In this document: in pieces, positions 27,691 through 36,397 of the stretch
Layout: each line of letters starts with the position of its first letter
Position numbering within the stretch: the stretch's first letter is position 1
Assembly: GCF_000422085.1 (NCBI RefSeq)
Contig: NC_021741.1
Span: 3,038,001-3,102,000 of the forward strand
DNA length: 64,000 nucleotides
Source: Serratia liquefaciens ATCC 27592
GTDB lineage: Bacteria > Pseudomonadota > Gammaproteobacteria > Enterobacterales > Enterobacteriaceae
Reading direction: 5' to 3'
Notes under the pieces: generated by a model
Databases searched by the model: none
The model's input: only the letters and a program-made list of their open reading frames with translations
What the model was told of the DNA's origin: nothing
Program-made: the position numbers and the translations under genes

Positions 27691-28647
27691 TTACCTCAAA
27701 CGAATGCGCGGGTCGGCATAGGCGTACAAAATGTCCGCCAGCAGATTGCCTAAAATGGTCAATACCGCCAGAAACAGCGTAAAGCCCATCAATACCGGGT
27801 AGTCGCGCGCCGCCAGCGAATCGAGATGGATGTGCCCGGCACCCGGCCAGTTGAAGATTTTTTCGGTGATCAGCGCACCGGAAAACAGCGCGGGTAGCTC
27901 AAAACCCAACAAGGTGATGATCGGCAACAGCGCATTACGCAGCGCATGCCGCAGGATCACCGTCTTTTCCTTCAGCCCCTTGGCGCGTGCGGTACGGATA
28001 TAATCCATGCGGATCACATCCAGCATACTGGCGCGGAAATAGCGCGTCAGGGTGCCGGCCTGCAGCATCACCAACGCCAGCACCGGCAGCAACAGGTGCG
28101 CCGCCACGTCCAGTGCCCACGCCAATCCGCTGGCTTCGCTACCGGTGCGCAGCATGCCACCCGCAGGCAGCCAGTGCAGATCGACGGCGAACCATTTGAT
28201 CAGCAACAGACACAGGAAAAAGGTGGGAAACGACATGGCACCGAAAACCGCCACGGTCACCAGATGATCGAACAGCGAATAGGGTTTCATCGCCGAGGCG
28301 ACACCTACCGCCAGCGCAATGCCCCAGTACAGCACCAGCGCTACCGACGCCAGCAGGAAGGAGTTCCAGATGTACTGGTTCAACAAGGTACTGACCGGGA
28401 TCTGGTATTGCAGCGAGAAACCGAGATCGCCCTGCAGCAGTTGACCGAGCCAGTGCAGATAACGGCTGAACAACGGCTGATCCAGCCCGTACAGCGCCCG
28501 CAGCTCAGCCGCGCGCTGCGGCGTCAGGTTGATGTTGCCGTCGATAAAGTCACCGGGGGTCAGCGCGAAAATAAAGAAAATCAGCAGCGATGCCAGCAGC
28601 ATCATCGGAAGGGTTTGCAGCAAGCGGCGCAGGATAAAATTTCTCAT
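27691..28647 (-). CDS. Peptide ABC transporter permease (DppB/OppB type)
   Basis: 318 aa from the ATG at 28647 (preceded by GGAAA; an in-frame GTG lies five codons upstream). N-terminus MRNFILRRLLQTLPMMLLAS and the periplasmic block PGDFIDGNINLTPQRAAELR...LYGLDQPLFSRY are DppB/OppB hallmarks. The EAA loop is DYIRTARAKGLKEKTVILRH. About six transmembrane helices. Forms the channel with the next permease. Confidence 0.9.
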   Translation of the reverse strand: MRNFILRRLLQTLPMMLLASLLIFFIFALTPGDFIDGNINLTPQRAAELRALYGLDQPLFSRYLHWLGQLLQGDLGFSLQYQIPVSTLLNQYIWNSFLLASVALVLYWGIALAVGVASAMKPYSLFDHLVTVAVFGAMSFPTFFLCLLLIKWFAVDLHWLPAGGMLRTGSEASGLAWALDVAAHLLLPVLALVMLQAGTLTRYFRASMLDVIRMDYIRTARAKGLKEKTVILRHALRNALLPIITLLGFELPALFSGALITEKIFNWPGAGHIHLDSLAARDYPVLMGFTLFLAVLTILGNLLADILYAYADPRIRLR

Positions 28648-28695
28648 GGTGTTTTCCGTCACCGCTGCCCAAACCGGCGCAGCGGTGCCTTACCG

Positions 28696-30384
28696 TTACT
28701 GAGCGATCTTGACGTCCGGCAGGCTGCCGGTCAGGCCGTTGTATACGTCCGGTTTAAAGCCGGTGACGCGTGCGCTGCTGGCGCTGAGCACTTTACGGTT
28801 CCCCAACAGGATCACCGGCGGATCTTCAGCCAGCACCTGATACAGATGGTGATACAGCGGCTTACGCTGCTCGATGTCCAGCGTGGCGTTAGCCTCGCCA
28901 ATCAGCTTGTCCACCTGCGGATTGCTATAGCCGGTTTCACTGACCTGACTGATGAAATCGCGTACCCCGTCGTGCGGATCATTCAGCCCGCTGGTACTGA
29001 GCGACGCCAGATCGTAATTACCGGCCTTGCGTTGCGCCAGCAGCGCATTGAAATCCAGCACCTGCGGCTTCAACAGCACGCCAATCTGCCGATAGTTATC
29101 TTTGGCAATCGGCACCAGCGCGTCGTTAATCAGCTTTTTGGTCACCAACAGCGTCAGCTCCAGCTTTTTACCGTCCTTCTGGCGAATGCCGTCCGCTCCC
29201 GGTTTCCAACCGGCCTGATCCAGCAGTTGCTTGGCTTTGTTGACATCGTAAGCATAGGGGTTGATCCCCTTGGGATCATAAGCCCAGGATACGGGTGAGA
29301 TCGGCTGATTGGCGACCGAACCGTAACCCTGGTAGACCACGGTGATCAGCTTTTGCCGATCCAGCCCGTAAATCAGCGCCTGACGCACACGCGCATCCTG
29401 CAGTGCCGGGCGTTTAAAGTTGAAATCCACCCGGCTGTAGTCGCTCGAGCTGTACAAATTGATATTGGCGAAGCCGAGCAGCTTCAGCTGTTCAATATCA
29501 TCCGGTTTGGAAGTAAAGGCGTCGTAGTCGGTTTCACCGGTCTGGAACAGCTGGAAGTTGGTAGAGGGGTTGGTCACGCGGTAAATAAAACGCGCCACCG
29601 CTGGCTTACCGAGATAGAAGTTCGGGTTGGCGTGAAAACGGATCTCCTGACCCGGCACGTATTTGTCGTAAATATAAGGGCCATTGCCTAACGGCTTGCC
29701 GTTCAGCGCACGCACGCTGTCCAGCTTACCGCGCTGGTACTCCTTGCCGTAATAGGCTTTCGACAGCACCGGCCCGCCGATCAGCTGTAGCGTAGTCGCC
29801 CCCGGCTGGGTGGTGGTGATTTGAAGCGTACGATCGTCGATCACCTTTAGCCCGCTGATGCTGGGGGCAGTTCCGTTCTTGTACTCCGCCCCGCCCTGAA
29901 TGTGCGCCGGAGTAATGTCGGTCTCTCCGTCATAGGCCGGGTCATGCAGCAGCGTCAGGGTAAAGGCAATATCTTCGGCCTTGATTGGCGAGCCGTCGCT
30001 GTTGACCAGATTAGGCCGCAGTTTAATGGTGTAGACCCGGTTGTCCGGGCTGACCTGCCAGGACTCTGCCAGCCGCGCCACCGGCTTGCCCTGGCTGTCC
30101 AGACCAATCAGCCGGGTAAAGATCACGTCGGTGACGTTCTCATCCCAGCCATTGCTGAACAGATAGGGATTGAAGTTACCCTGAGGTTCAAGAATACCGG
30201 CCACCACGGTGTCTTTACGCAACTTGGCCGCCGCCGGCACCAGGCTGGCATCGCTGGCCGGGGTAATACCTTCCGCCAAGGTTTCCGCCTGCACGCTAAA
30301 TGCCAGCCCCACGGCACAGACGATCGCCAGCGTAACCAGTCGCTTTTGTAAAGGTTTGATTGCCTTGTTTTTTATTTTTCTCAC
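28696..30384 (-). CDS. Peptide ABC transporter substrate-binding protein (SBP_bac_5)
   Basis: 562 aa with a GTG start at 30384. Basic N-region and signal peptide (KRLVTLAIVCAVGLAFSVQA, cleavage near residue 33), then a family 5 binding-protein fold: NPYLFSNGWDENVTDVIFTR, VYTIKLRPNLVNSDGSPIKA, DARVRQALIYGLDRQKLI, and a C-terminus ending in ...SLPDVKIAQ. Family members bind di/oligopeptides, nickel chelates, opines or glutathione; the ligand here cannot be read. First gene of the operon, followed by permeases and ATPases. An inverted repeat lies about 110 bases upstream. Confidence 0.9.
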   Translation of the reverse strand: MRKIKNKAIKPLQKRLVTLAIVCAVGLAFSVQAETLAEGITPASDASLVPAAAKLRKDTVVAGILEPQGNFNPYLFSNGWDENVTDVIFTRLIGLDSQGKPVARLAESWQVSPDNRVYTIKLRPNLVNSDGSPIKAEDIAFTLTLLHDPAYDGETDITPAHIQGGAEYKNGTAPSISGLKVIDDRTLQITTTQPGATTLQLIGGPVLSKAYYGKEYQRGKLDSVRALNGKPLGNGPYIYDKYVPGQEIRFHANPNFYLGKPAVARFIYRVTNPSTNFQLFQTGETDYDAFTSKPDDIEQLKLLGFANINLYSSSDYSRVDFNFKRPALQDARVRQALIYGLDRQKLITVVYQGYGSVANQPISPVSWAYDPKGINPYAYDVNKAKQLLDQAGWKPGADGIRQKDGKKLELTLLVTKKLINDALVPIAKDNYRQIGVLLKPQVLDFNALLAQRKAGNYDLASLSTSGLNDPHDGVRDFISQVSETGYSNPQVDKLIGEANATLDIEQRKPLYHHLYQVLAEDPPVILLGNRKVLSASSARVTGFKPDVYNGLTGSLPDVKIAQ

Positions 30385-30489
30385 CCACTGCCCCTCGTTT
30401 ACCCGTTGATAAATGTGACAAAATTTATCGCAGAGTAATCGCCGGCCGGGAGGCTGTCTAACAACGAAACCGGCATTCTATTGCCGGAA

Positions 30490-30517
30490 ATCGCAATATG
30501 AATTTTTCTATTGCGAT
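30490..30517. promoter_or_regulatory. Inverted repeat between the MocR gene and the peptide-transport operon
   Basis: ATCGCAATA (30490-30498) and TATTGCGAT (30509-30517) are perfect 9-bp complements with a 10-base spacer, flanked by further GCCGG repeats. No T-tract follows on either strand. It lies just after the MocR-type gene and upstream of the binding-protein gene, so it may be an operator or an mRNA 3' hairpin. Confidence 0.4.
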
Positions 30518-30537
30518 AGCCGGCCGTTGGGGGGAGT

Positions 30538-31956
30538 TCAGCCTGCCGGCTCGAGCTGCCGGATAAGTTTGGCTAAGGTCTGGATAGCCGCTTCATGCTT
30601 GTCGCTCCAGTCGAAAGAGGCGTTCAATCGGAAGCAGTGGTTGAAATGGTTGCCGGTGGTGAACATCCTGCCCGGCGCGATACTCACCCCCAGCGCCAGC
30701 GCGCGCTGATACAGCTCCATCGACGACAACGCCGGATCCAGCTCTACCCACAAAAAGTAACCGCCATCTGGCTGGCTGACCTTTACGGTCGGAGGGAAGT
30801 GGTGAGCAATCGCCTGACGCATCATGCTCTGACGCTGAGCCAGCAGCCGACGCAAGCGCCGCAGATGGGTATCGTAGCCACCGTGTAGCAGATAATCAGC
30901 GATCGCCAACTGGGTGGGCACGCTGGTGGATACCGTGCTCATCAGTTGCAAACGCTGGATCTGCTGTGCGTAGCGCCCGGCAGCCACCCAGCCCACGCGA
31001 AAGCCCGGCGCCAGACATTTGGAAAACGACGAACAGTGCAAAATCTGTCCGCCCTGGTCTGATGCTTTGGCCGGCTGCGGGCGCTCAGCGCTGAAGTACA
31101 GTTCGCCGTAAACATCGTCCTCAATCAGCGATATCTGCCGCTCGCGCAACATGCCCACCAGCCGCTGTTTATTCTCTGCCGGCATCGAGGCGCCCAATGG
31201 ATTCTGGAAGTAGGTCATCAGCCAGCAGGCCTTGATCGGGTACTGTTCCAAGGCATGTTCCAACGCATCCAGATCGATGCCGTCCTGCGGATGGGTCGCG
31301 ATCGCCACCGCCTTTAACCGCAGCCGCTCCAGCGCCTGCAATGCCCCGTAAAAGGCCGGGGACTCGATCGCCACGTAATCCCCCGGCTGCGTCACCGCTT
31401 GCAGGCTAAGGCTCAGCGACTCCATGGCTCCGGCGGTAATCACGATTTCATCCGGGGCGACCTGCATGCCGCTTAAAGCATAACGCTGGGCAATGTTGCG
31501 GCGCAGCGCGTCGTTGCCGGGCGGCAGGTTAGCCAGCGAACTGTGCGGGGTAAATTTGCGCGCCACGCTGCTCAGCGCCCGCGCCAGCTTCGGCTGAGCA
31601 AACAGCGTAGCATCGGGAAAGGCCGAACCGAAAGGGACAATGCCTGGGTCTTTGCACGCCTGCAGCACGTCGAAGACAAAGGTGTTGATGTCTACCTGCT
31701 CGCTCAGCAGCAGTTTCTCCCCGCGTGCCGGCTGCGGCAGCGGCTGCGGACGCGCCGCCACGTAATAACCGGACTGCGGGCGCGCAACGATCCAGCCCTG
31801 GCTCTCCAGCAGTTGATACGACTGCACCACCGTCATCAGACTCAAGCCGGCGCGTTTACCGCTTTCCCGCAGCGAAGGCAGCTTGTCCCCCGCCCGCCAT
31901 ACCCGGTTCTGGATCTGTTCACGAATTTGTTGTGCAAGCTGCTCGTATCTGGTCAT
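30538..31956 (-). CDS. MocR-type (GntR-aminotransferase) regulator
   Basis: 472 aa. N-terminal GntR winged helix (MTRYEQLAQQIREQIQNRVW...LPSLRESGKRAGLSLMTVVQ) at residues 1-75, a linker, then a fold-type I aminotransferase domain with the PLP lysine in HCSSFSKCLAPGFRVGW and AGAMESLSLSL for phosphate binding. MocR proteins sense amino acids or vitamers through PLP. Placed upstream of and collinear with the peptide transporter (153-base gap), it may control that operon or the divergent oxidase genes. The target is not proven by sequence. Confidence 0.9.
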   Translation of the reverse strand: MTRYEQLAQQIREQIQNRVWRAGDKLPSLRESGKRAGLSLMTVVQSYQLLESQGWIVARPQSGYYVAARPQPLPQPARGEKLLLSEQVDINTFVFDVLQACKDPGIVPFGSAFPDATLFAQPKLARALSSVARKFTPHSSLANLPPGNDALRRNIAQRYALSGMQVAPDEIVITAGAMESLSLSLQAVTQPGDYVAIESPAFYGALQALERLRLKAVAIATHPQDGIDLDALEHALEQYPIKACWLMTYFQNPLGASMPAENKQRLVGMLRERQISLIEDDVYGELYFSAERPQPAKASDQGGQILHCSSFSKCLAPGFRVGWVAAGRYAQQIQRLQLMSTVSTSVPTQLAIADYLLHGGYDTHLRRLRRLLAQRQSMMRQAIAHHFPPTVKVSQPDGGYFLWVELDPALSSMELYQRALALGVSIAPGRMFTTGNHFNHCFRLNASFDWSDKHEAAIQTLAKLIRQLEPAG

Positions 31957-31991
31957 AGGCCTTAACTGTTATATGAAAAAGTGAAATAACT

Positions 31992-32009
31992 GTCACTATT
32001 ATAGTCACT
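31992..32009. promoter_or_regulatory. Direct repeat in the MocR-cioA intergenic region
   Basis: GTCACT occurs twice with a 12-base period (31992-31997 and 32004-32009), each flanked by the same ACTGT/CTGTA context. A third ACTGT lies near 31965. MocR-family operators are often direct repeats, so autoregulation or control of cioAB is possible. Confidence 0.35.
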
Positions 32010-32100
32010 GTACTCCGTGCTTAACTTGACGCCAAGCTTTCCACAAAAAAATTACAGCTATACTGAAGAGGTTATTTTATGTCCAACCCAAGGAGGCGCC

Positions 32101-33501
32101 ATGCTGGGTCTTGATGCACTGGAACTTGCCAGAATACAGTTCGCCTTCACCGTTTCTTTCCATATTATTTTTCCTGCAATCACCATAGGTTTAGCCAGTT
32201 ATCTGGCGGTGCTGGAAGGGTTATGGCTGAAAACGCGCAATGAAGCCTATCGCGATTTGTACCATTTCTGGTCAAAAATTTTCGCCGTCAACTTCGGCAT
32301 GGGCGTGGTTTCCGGGCTGGTAATGGCCTATCAGTTCGGTACCAACTGGAGCTTCTTCTCTGAGTTTGCCGGCAGTATTACCGGCCCGTTGCTGACCTAT
32401 GAAGTGCTGACCGCCTTCTTCCTCGAAGCCGGTTTCCTTGGGGTGATGCTGTTCGGTTGGAACCGCGTCGGGCCAGGGTTGCACTTCTTCGCGACCTGCA
32501 TGGTGGCGCTGGGCACCCTGATTTCCACCTTTTGGATCCTGGCTTCCAACAGCTGGATGCAAACGCCGCAGGGCCACGAAATCATCAACGGCCAGGTGGT
32601 ACCGGTCGACTGGCTGAAAGTGATATTCAACCCGTCATTCCCCTACCGTCTGTTGCACATGTCGACCGCCGCCTTCCTGTCTTCGGCCTTCTTCGTGGGC
32701 GCTTCCGCCGCCTGGCACCTGTTGCGCGGGCGTGATACGCCGGCAATGCGCAAAATGCTGTCGATGGCGATGTGGATGGCGCTGATCGTCGCGCCGGTAC
32801 AAGCCCTGATTGGTGATGCGCACGGCCTGAATACGCTGAAGTACCAACCGGCGAAGATTGCCGCCATTGAAGGCCACTGGGAAAACCCGCCGGGAGAGGC
32901 CACGCCGCTGATCCTGTTCGGTTGGCCGGACATGGAGCGTGAAGAGACTCGCTTCAAGCTGGAAGTGCCCTATCTTGGCAGCCTGATCCTGACTCACAGC
33001 CTGACCGAACAGGTCCCGGCGCTGAAATCCTTCCCGCCGGAAGATCGCCCCAACTCCACCGTGGTGTTCTGGTCGTTCCGCATCATGGTGGCGCTCGGCA
33101 TGCTGATGATCCTCGCTGGGGTGTGGAGCCTGTGGCTGCGCTGGCGCGGCGGGCTGTACCAGTCGCGTCCCTTCCTGTACTTCATCCTGTGGATGGGGCC
33201 ATCGGGGCTGCTGGCGCTGCTGGCGGGTTGGTTCACCACCGAAATCGGCCGACAGCCGTGGGTGGTCTATGGCCTGCTGCGTACCAAAGATGCGGTCTCT
33301 GCGCACGGTGATTTGCACATGAGCATCAGCCTGCTGGCGTTTATCATCGTTTACTGTTCGGTGTTCGGCGTGGGCTACTCCTACATGATGCGTCTGATCC
33401 GTAAGGGACCGCAGCAGCATGAAAGCCATGAAGACGACACGGACGGCAGACCGGCTCGCCCGCTGTCTGCGGTAAAAGAAACTCTGGATGACAGGAGCTG
33501 A
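32101..33501 (+). CDS. cioA: Cyanide-insensitive (CIO) cytochrome bd-type quinol oxidase, subunit I
   Basis: 466 aa from the ATG at 32101, behind AAGGAGGCGCC. Binds the three hemes. Early His ligand in ARIQFAFTVSFHIIFPAITI; the quinol site GRQPWVVYGLLRTKDAVS is present. The Q-loop between helices VI and VII is short, which together with the overall length (CydA is over 500) places it in the CIO/short-Q-loop class rather than E. coli CydA. Such oxidases are often cyanide-tolerant and low in heme d. Multi-pass inner membrane protein. Forms an operon with cioB (2-base gap) and a DUF2474 gene. Confidence 0.92.
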   Translation: MLGLDALELARIQFAFTVSFHIIFPAITIGLASYLAVLEGLWLKTRNEAYRDLYHFWSKIFAVNFGMGVVSGLVMAYQFGTNWSFFSEFAGSITGPLLTYEVLTAFFLEAGFLGVMLFGWNRVGPGLHFFATCMVALGTLISTFWILASNSWMQTPQGHEIINGQVVPVDWLKVIFNPSFPYRLLHMSTAAFLSSAFFVGASAAWHLLRGRDTPAMRKMLSMAMWMALIVAPVQALIGDAHGLNTLKYQPAKIAAIEGHWENPPGEATPLILFGWPDMEREETRFKLEVPYLGSLILTHSLTEQVPALKSFPPEDRPNSTVVFWSFRIMVALGMLMILAGVWSLWLRWRGGLYQSRPFLYFILWMGPSGLLALLAGWFTTEIGRQPWVVYGLLRTKDAVSAHGDLHMSISLLAFIIVYCSVFGVGYSYMMRLIRKGPQQHESHEDDTDGRPARPLSAVKETLDDRS

Positions 33502-33503
33502 GC

Positions 33504-34511
33504 ATGGGCATTGATCTTCCGTTGATTTGGTTTGTGATCATCGTGTTCAGCACCATGATGTACGTGGTAATGGACGGCTTTGATTTGGGTATCGGTATCC
33601 TGTTCCCCTGGGTCAAGGACAGCGGTGACCGCGATGTGATGATGAACACCGTCGCACCGGTGTGGGACGGCAACGAAACCTGGCTGGTACTGGGCGGTGC
33701 GGCGCTGTTTGGCGCCTTCCCGTTGGCCTACGCGGTGATCCTCGATGCGCTGGCCATCCCGCTCACCCTGATGCTGTTCGGGTTGATTTTCCGCGGCGTG
33801 GCCTTTGAATTTCGCTTCAAGGCCAAGGAAGAAAAGCGGCATATCTGGGATAAGGCGTTTATCTGGGGCTCTCTCTTCGCCACCTTCAGTCAGGGGGTGG
33901 TGGTGGGTGCCATCATCAACGGCTTCCCGGTCAACGGCCGTAGCTATGCCGGTGGTGCTCTAGACTGGCTGACGCCGTTCGCGCTGTTTTGCGGGTTGGG
34001 GCTGGTGGTGACCTATGCACTGCTGGGCTGTACCTGGCTGGTGATGAAGACCGCCGGGGATCTGCAGGCACGCATGTATCGGTTGGCAACGCCGCTGCTG
34101 ATCACTCTGCTGCTGGTGTTGGCGGTGGTCAGTATCTGGACGCCGATTGCCCATCCCGAGATCGCCAGCCGCTGGTTTACGTTGCCAAACCTGTTCTGGC
34201 TGCTGCCGGTGCCGGTATTGGTGTTGCTCAGCGCCTGGGGTATCCAGCGCGGCGTGAAAAACGCGGCGCACTATTCGCCGTTCTTGCTGACCCTGCTGCT
34301 GGTGTTCCTCGGCCTGAGCGGCTTGGGCATCAGCATCTGGCCGCTGTTGATCCCACCGTCCATCACCCTGTGGGACGCCGCAGCCCCACCGCAAAGCCTG
34401 GGCTTTATGCTGGTCGGCGCGCTGTTTATCATCCCGATTATCTTGGTCTACACCTTCTGGAGCTACTACGTGTTCCGCGGCAAGGTCAGCCATGAACAGG
34501 GTTACCACTGA
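33504..34511 (+). CDS. cioB: Cyanide-insensitive (CIO) quinol oxidase, subunit II
   Basis: 335 aa, CydB/CioB family: N-terminal MGIDLPLIWFVIIVFSTMMY, the conserved VMDGFDLGIGILFPWV and APVWDGNETWLVLGGAALFG, and about eight to nine transmembrane helices. It holds no heme itself and pairs with subunit I. Directly follows cioA; a small membrane subunit gene follows after 14 bases. Confidence 0.93.
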   Translation: MGIDLPLIWFVIIVFSTMMYVVMDGFDLGIGILFPWVKDSGDRDVMMNTVAPVWDGNETWLVLGGAALFGAFPLAYAVILDALAIPLTLMLFGLIFRGVAFEFRFKAKEEKRHIWDKAFIWGSLFATFSQGVVVGAIINGFPVNGRSYAGGALDWLTPFALFCGLGLVVTYALLGCTWLVMKTAGDLQARMYRLATPLLITLLLVLAVVSIWTPIAHPEIASRWFTLPNLFWLLPVPVLVLLSAWGIQRGVKNAAHYSPFLLTLLLVFLGLSGLGISIWPLLIPPSITLWDAAAPPQSLGFMLVGALFIIPIILVYTFWSYYVFRGKVSHEQGYH

Positions 34512-34525
34512 TGAGGGAAGACATT

Positions 34526-34675
34526 ATGCAAAATAAAACCGCATCCGCTCCGGCCCCCTGGTGGAAGCGCGTTGGCTGGCTGGTGATTATCTGGAGCGCC
34601 AGCGTACTGGGGCTGTTCCTGGTCGCCTCGATGTTCCGCCTGCTGATGACCGCCGCGGGCATGAAATCGGAATAA
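34526..34675 (+). CDS. DUF2474 small membrane subunit of the CIO-type oxidase
   Basis: 49 aa. ATG at 34526 with AGGGA upstream (an in-frame ATG at 34511 gives 54 aa); stop TAA at 34673-34675. The sequence MQNKTASAPAPWWKRVGWLV followed by IIWSASVLGLFLVASMFRLL has one transmembrane helix behind a PWWKRxGW motif. This is the signature of DUF2474 proteins that sit after cioAB, as CydX sits after cydAB. Probably needed for stability of the oxidase; that role is by analogy. Confidence 0.8.
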   Translation: MQNKTASAPAPWWKRVGWLVIIWSASVLGLFLVASMFRLLMTAAGMKSE

Positions 34676-34683
34676 GTTGAGCG

Positions 34684-34950
34684 CTATCTGGCCGAAGTAT
34701 TGGGGAAGTAGAAGGAAATAACCAGCGTTACCAAGGGTAGTGCACCAATTTTCAACAGCTCGAACACTTGCCTGATAGGCTCGCTTTGATCCCAATAAGC
34801 GTGGGCGGTAAAAACGCCCACGCTTATCACGAAGATCCCGCACAGCACCTGACGCGCCAAGCGCAAACGTTCCATTTCATCGAAGACCAATATCTCCTTC
34901 AGGTACCCCTTTGCGGCCTCATCGTGCAGGTTTACGTTTTCGGTGCTCAT
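34684..34950 (-). CDS. Small membrane protein paired with an RHH gene
   Basis: 88 aa. A charged, helical N-terminus (NLHDEAAKGYLKEILVFDEM) precedes two transmembrane helices (VLCGIFVISVGVFTAHAYW and LLKIGALPLVTLVISFYF). I recognise no family. The start overlaps the stop of the upstream ribbon-helix-helix gene by four bases, so the two are translated together. The layout (DNA-binding protein first, small membrane protein second) is reminiscent of toxin-antitoxin or regulator/sensor pairs, but no homology supports either reading. Its 3' end faces the oxidase operon 8 bases away. Confidence 0.65.
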   Translation of the reverse strand: MSTENVNLHDEAAKGYLKEILVFDEMERLRLARQVLCGIFVISVGVFTAHAYWDQSEPIRQVFELLKIGALPLVTLVISFYFPNTSAR

Positions 34951-35171
34951 GGGAAGATCCCCACGACTCGCCCCACGGCCTCCAGCTCTTTGCCATTCTC
35001 CCGCACGATGCCAAGGGACGTTCCGTTCTGTTTCATCCAGTGCTTATCGGCTATGGCTATCAACGCAAAGGCCATCTTGATCACCTCGGTTTTCTCCATC
35101 CCATGGCGCCGGGCTATATCATTCAGATCGTCATCAATCTTATTGGATAAACGGATCGGCAAACTGCGCAT
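34947..35171 (-). CDS. Ribbon-helix-helix (CopG-like) DNA-binding protein
   Basis: 74 aa with an excellent AGGAGGTGG ribosome site. MRSLPIRLSNKIDDDLNDIA is the DNA-contacting beta strand and first helix of an RHH fold; RHGMEKTEVIKMAFALIAIA is the second helix. The remaining residues (WMKQNGTSLGIVRENGKELE) form a short C-terminal extension that could bind its partner. A CTGAC-T-GTCAG palindrome lies in its promoter region, consistent with autorepression. Confidence 0.75.
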   Translation of the reverse strand: MRSLPIRLSNKIDDDLNDIARRHGMEKTEVIKMAFALIAIADKHWMKQNGTSLGIVRENGKELEAVGRVVGIFP

Positions 35172-35187
35172 ACTCCACCTCCTGTGG

Positions 35188-35198
35188 CTGACTGTCAG
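35188..35198. promoter_or_regulatory. Putative operator of the RHH gene
   Basis: CTGACTGTCAG is an 11-bp palindrome with a central T, 17 bases upstream of the RHH start and next to its ribosome site. Short inverted repeats of this size are typical RHH operator units. Confidence 0.4.
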
Positions 35199-35296
35199 TG
35201 AGATAGAGTTTACGTGAGCCGCACGGCCTGTTCAATTAGTGAACTGCGTAACGTCTCGCAAATTCAATATGTTGCAAGACTTGCGTTTAGCCACGA

Positions 35297-36397
35297 TCAG
35301 CTGGGCTTACGCCCCATAGCGCTGAGAAAACGTTGCTGTAACCGCAGCAGCTCCCTCAGTTCAAGGACCCGATAATCAATGCCAAAACGCGGGGCAACCT
35401 CTTCAATGATGCGACTCAATGCCGGGTAGTGCCGGTGATTCCAATGGGGAAACAGGTGGTGCGTCAGGTGCAGGTTAGCCCCGCCAAGCCAATACCCCAG
35501 CCACGCCGGTGAAGCTTGCCAGTCAAAGGTGGTGGCAAAAACGTGCTGATACCAACCGTGCGCCAACCTTCCCTGTTCGGGGGCCTGATAAAAGTTGGCT
35601 TTGGCCCAGTGGGTGCCGACAATCAGCATCACAAACACCAGCGACGACAGCATCTGGCTGAGCAGATAGGTCAGTAACACCGTGCCGACACCGATCGTCG
35701 GCGGCGTGAGCCACAGCGGAACGGCCAGCGCCAGGGTAAAATGCGCCAGCTTGCCCAACAGGAAAATCCCCCATCCCTTCCGGCCATGGAACATCATCTT
35801 TGGCGTCATGCGGGTTTTACCGGCGCGATCCAACCAGTCGAACAACCAGATGTAATAAGGGAAAGTCAGCGCCGCGACGATCGGCCAATAGTAAGGCTGA
35901 AGGCGCATAAACGCCTTGCGGTGCTGGAACGGCGTTTGGCGCAACACCCCGTTGGGTTCAATGTCCGGATCGTAACCTTCGATGTTGTTATAGGCGTGGT
36001 GGAAAATGACATGCCGCACTCGCCAGCAGTCGGCATCCAGCCCCAGGGGCATACTGACAAAGAAGTTAAGCCAGTGATTTAACCGTGCGCGTTTGAAAAC
36101 GGCATTATGCGAGGCGTCGTGTACTACATTCACCGTTAGCATCATGGCGGAAAAAATAAAGCCGACGTAACAGCCGAAATAGCCCCAGAAATGTTGCTGC
36201 TGCAGGCTCAGCGCGTAAAAACCGGCGCACAGCAGTATTAGCGCCAACAGCTTGGCGAACATTCTGCCGTCGGCAAAACGGTGATCGCCGCGCGTCGCCA
36301 GGTAGGCCTGGCTAGCCCGCATCAGCTCCTGATGGATCTCACTCGCCTCTCGCTGGAACGCCAAAGGCGGCAGCGGTGTGGTATCCGGCATTTTCAT
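35297..36397 (-). CDS. Membrane fatty acid desaturase (paralogue 2)
   Basis: 366 aa. Three histidine clusters of the FADS family: HDASH at 93-97, HVIFHH at 129-134 (HxxxHH) and HLTHH in LHLTHHLFPHWNHRHYPALS near residue 315. About four to six transmembrane helices. It would introduce a double bond (or act as a related di-iron oxygenase) on an acyl chain at the inner membrane. It is clearly a duplicate of the next upstream gene (shared FRQTPFQ/LRQTPFQ, YWPI/YWPL and FDW.DR.GKT stretches). Last gene of an eight-gene coupled operon; its start overlaps the previous stop (ATGA). Confidence 0.88.
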   Translation of the reverse strand: MKMPDTTPLPPLAFQREASEIHQELMRASQAYLATRGDHRFADGRMFAKLLALILLCAGFYALSLQQQHFWGYFGCYVGFIFSAMMLTVNVVHDASHNAVFKRARLNHWLNFFVSMPLGLDADCWRVRHVIFHHAYNNIEGYDPDIEPNGVLRQTPFQHRKAFMRLQPYYWPIVAALTFPYYIWLFDWLDRAGKTRMTPKMMFHGRKGWGIFLLGKLAHFTLALAVPLWLTPPTIGVGTVLLTYLLSQMLSSLVFVMLIVGTHWAKANFYQAPEQGRLAHGWYQHVFATTFDWQASPAWLGYWLGGANLHLTHHLFPHWNHRHYPALSRIIEEVAPRFGIDYRVLELRELLRLQQRFLSAMGRKPS

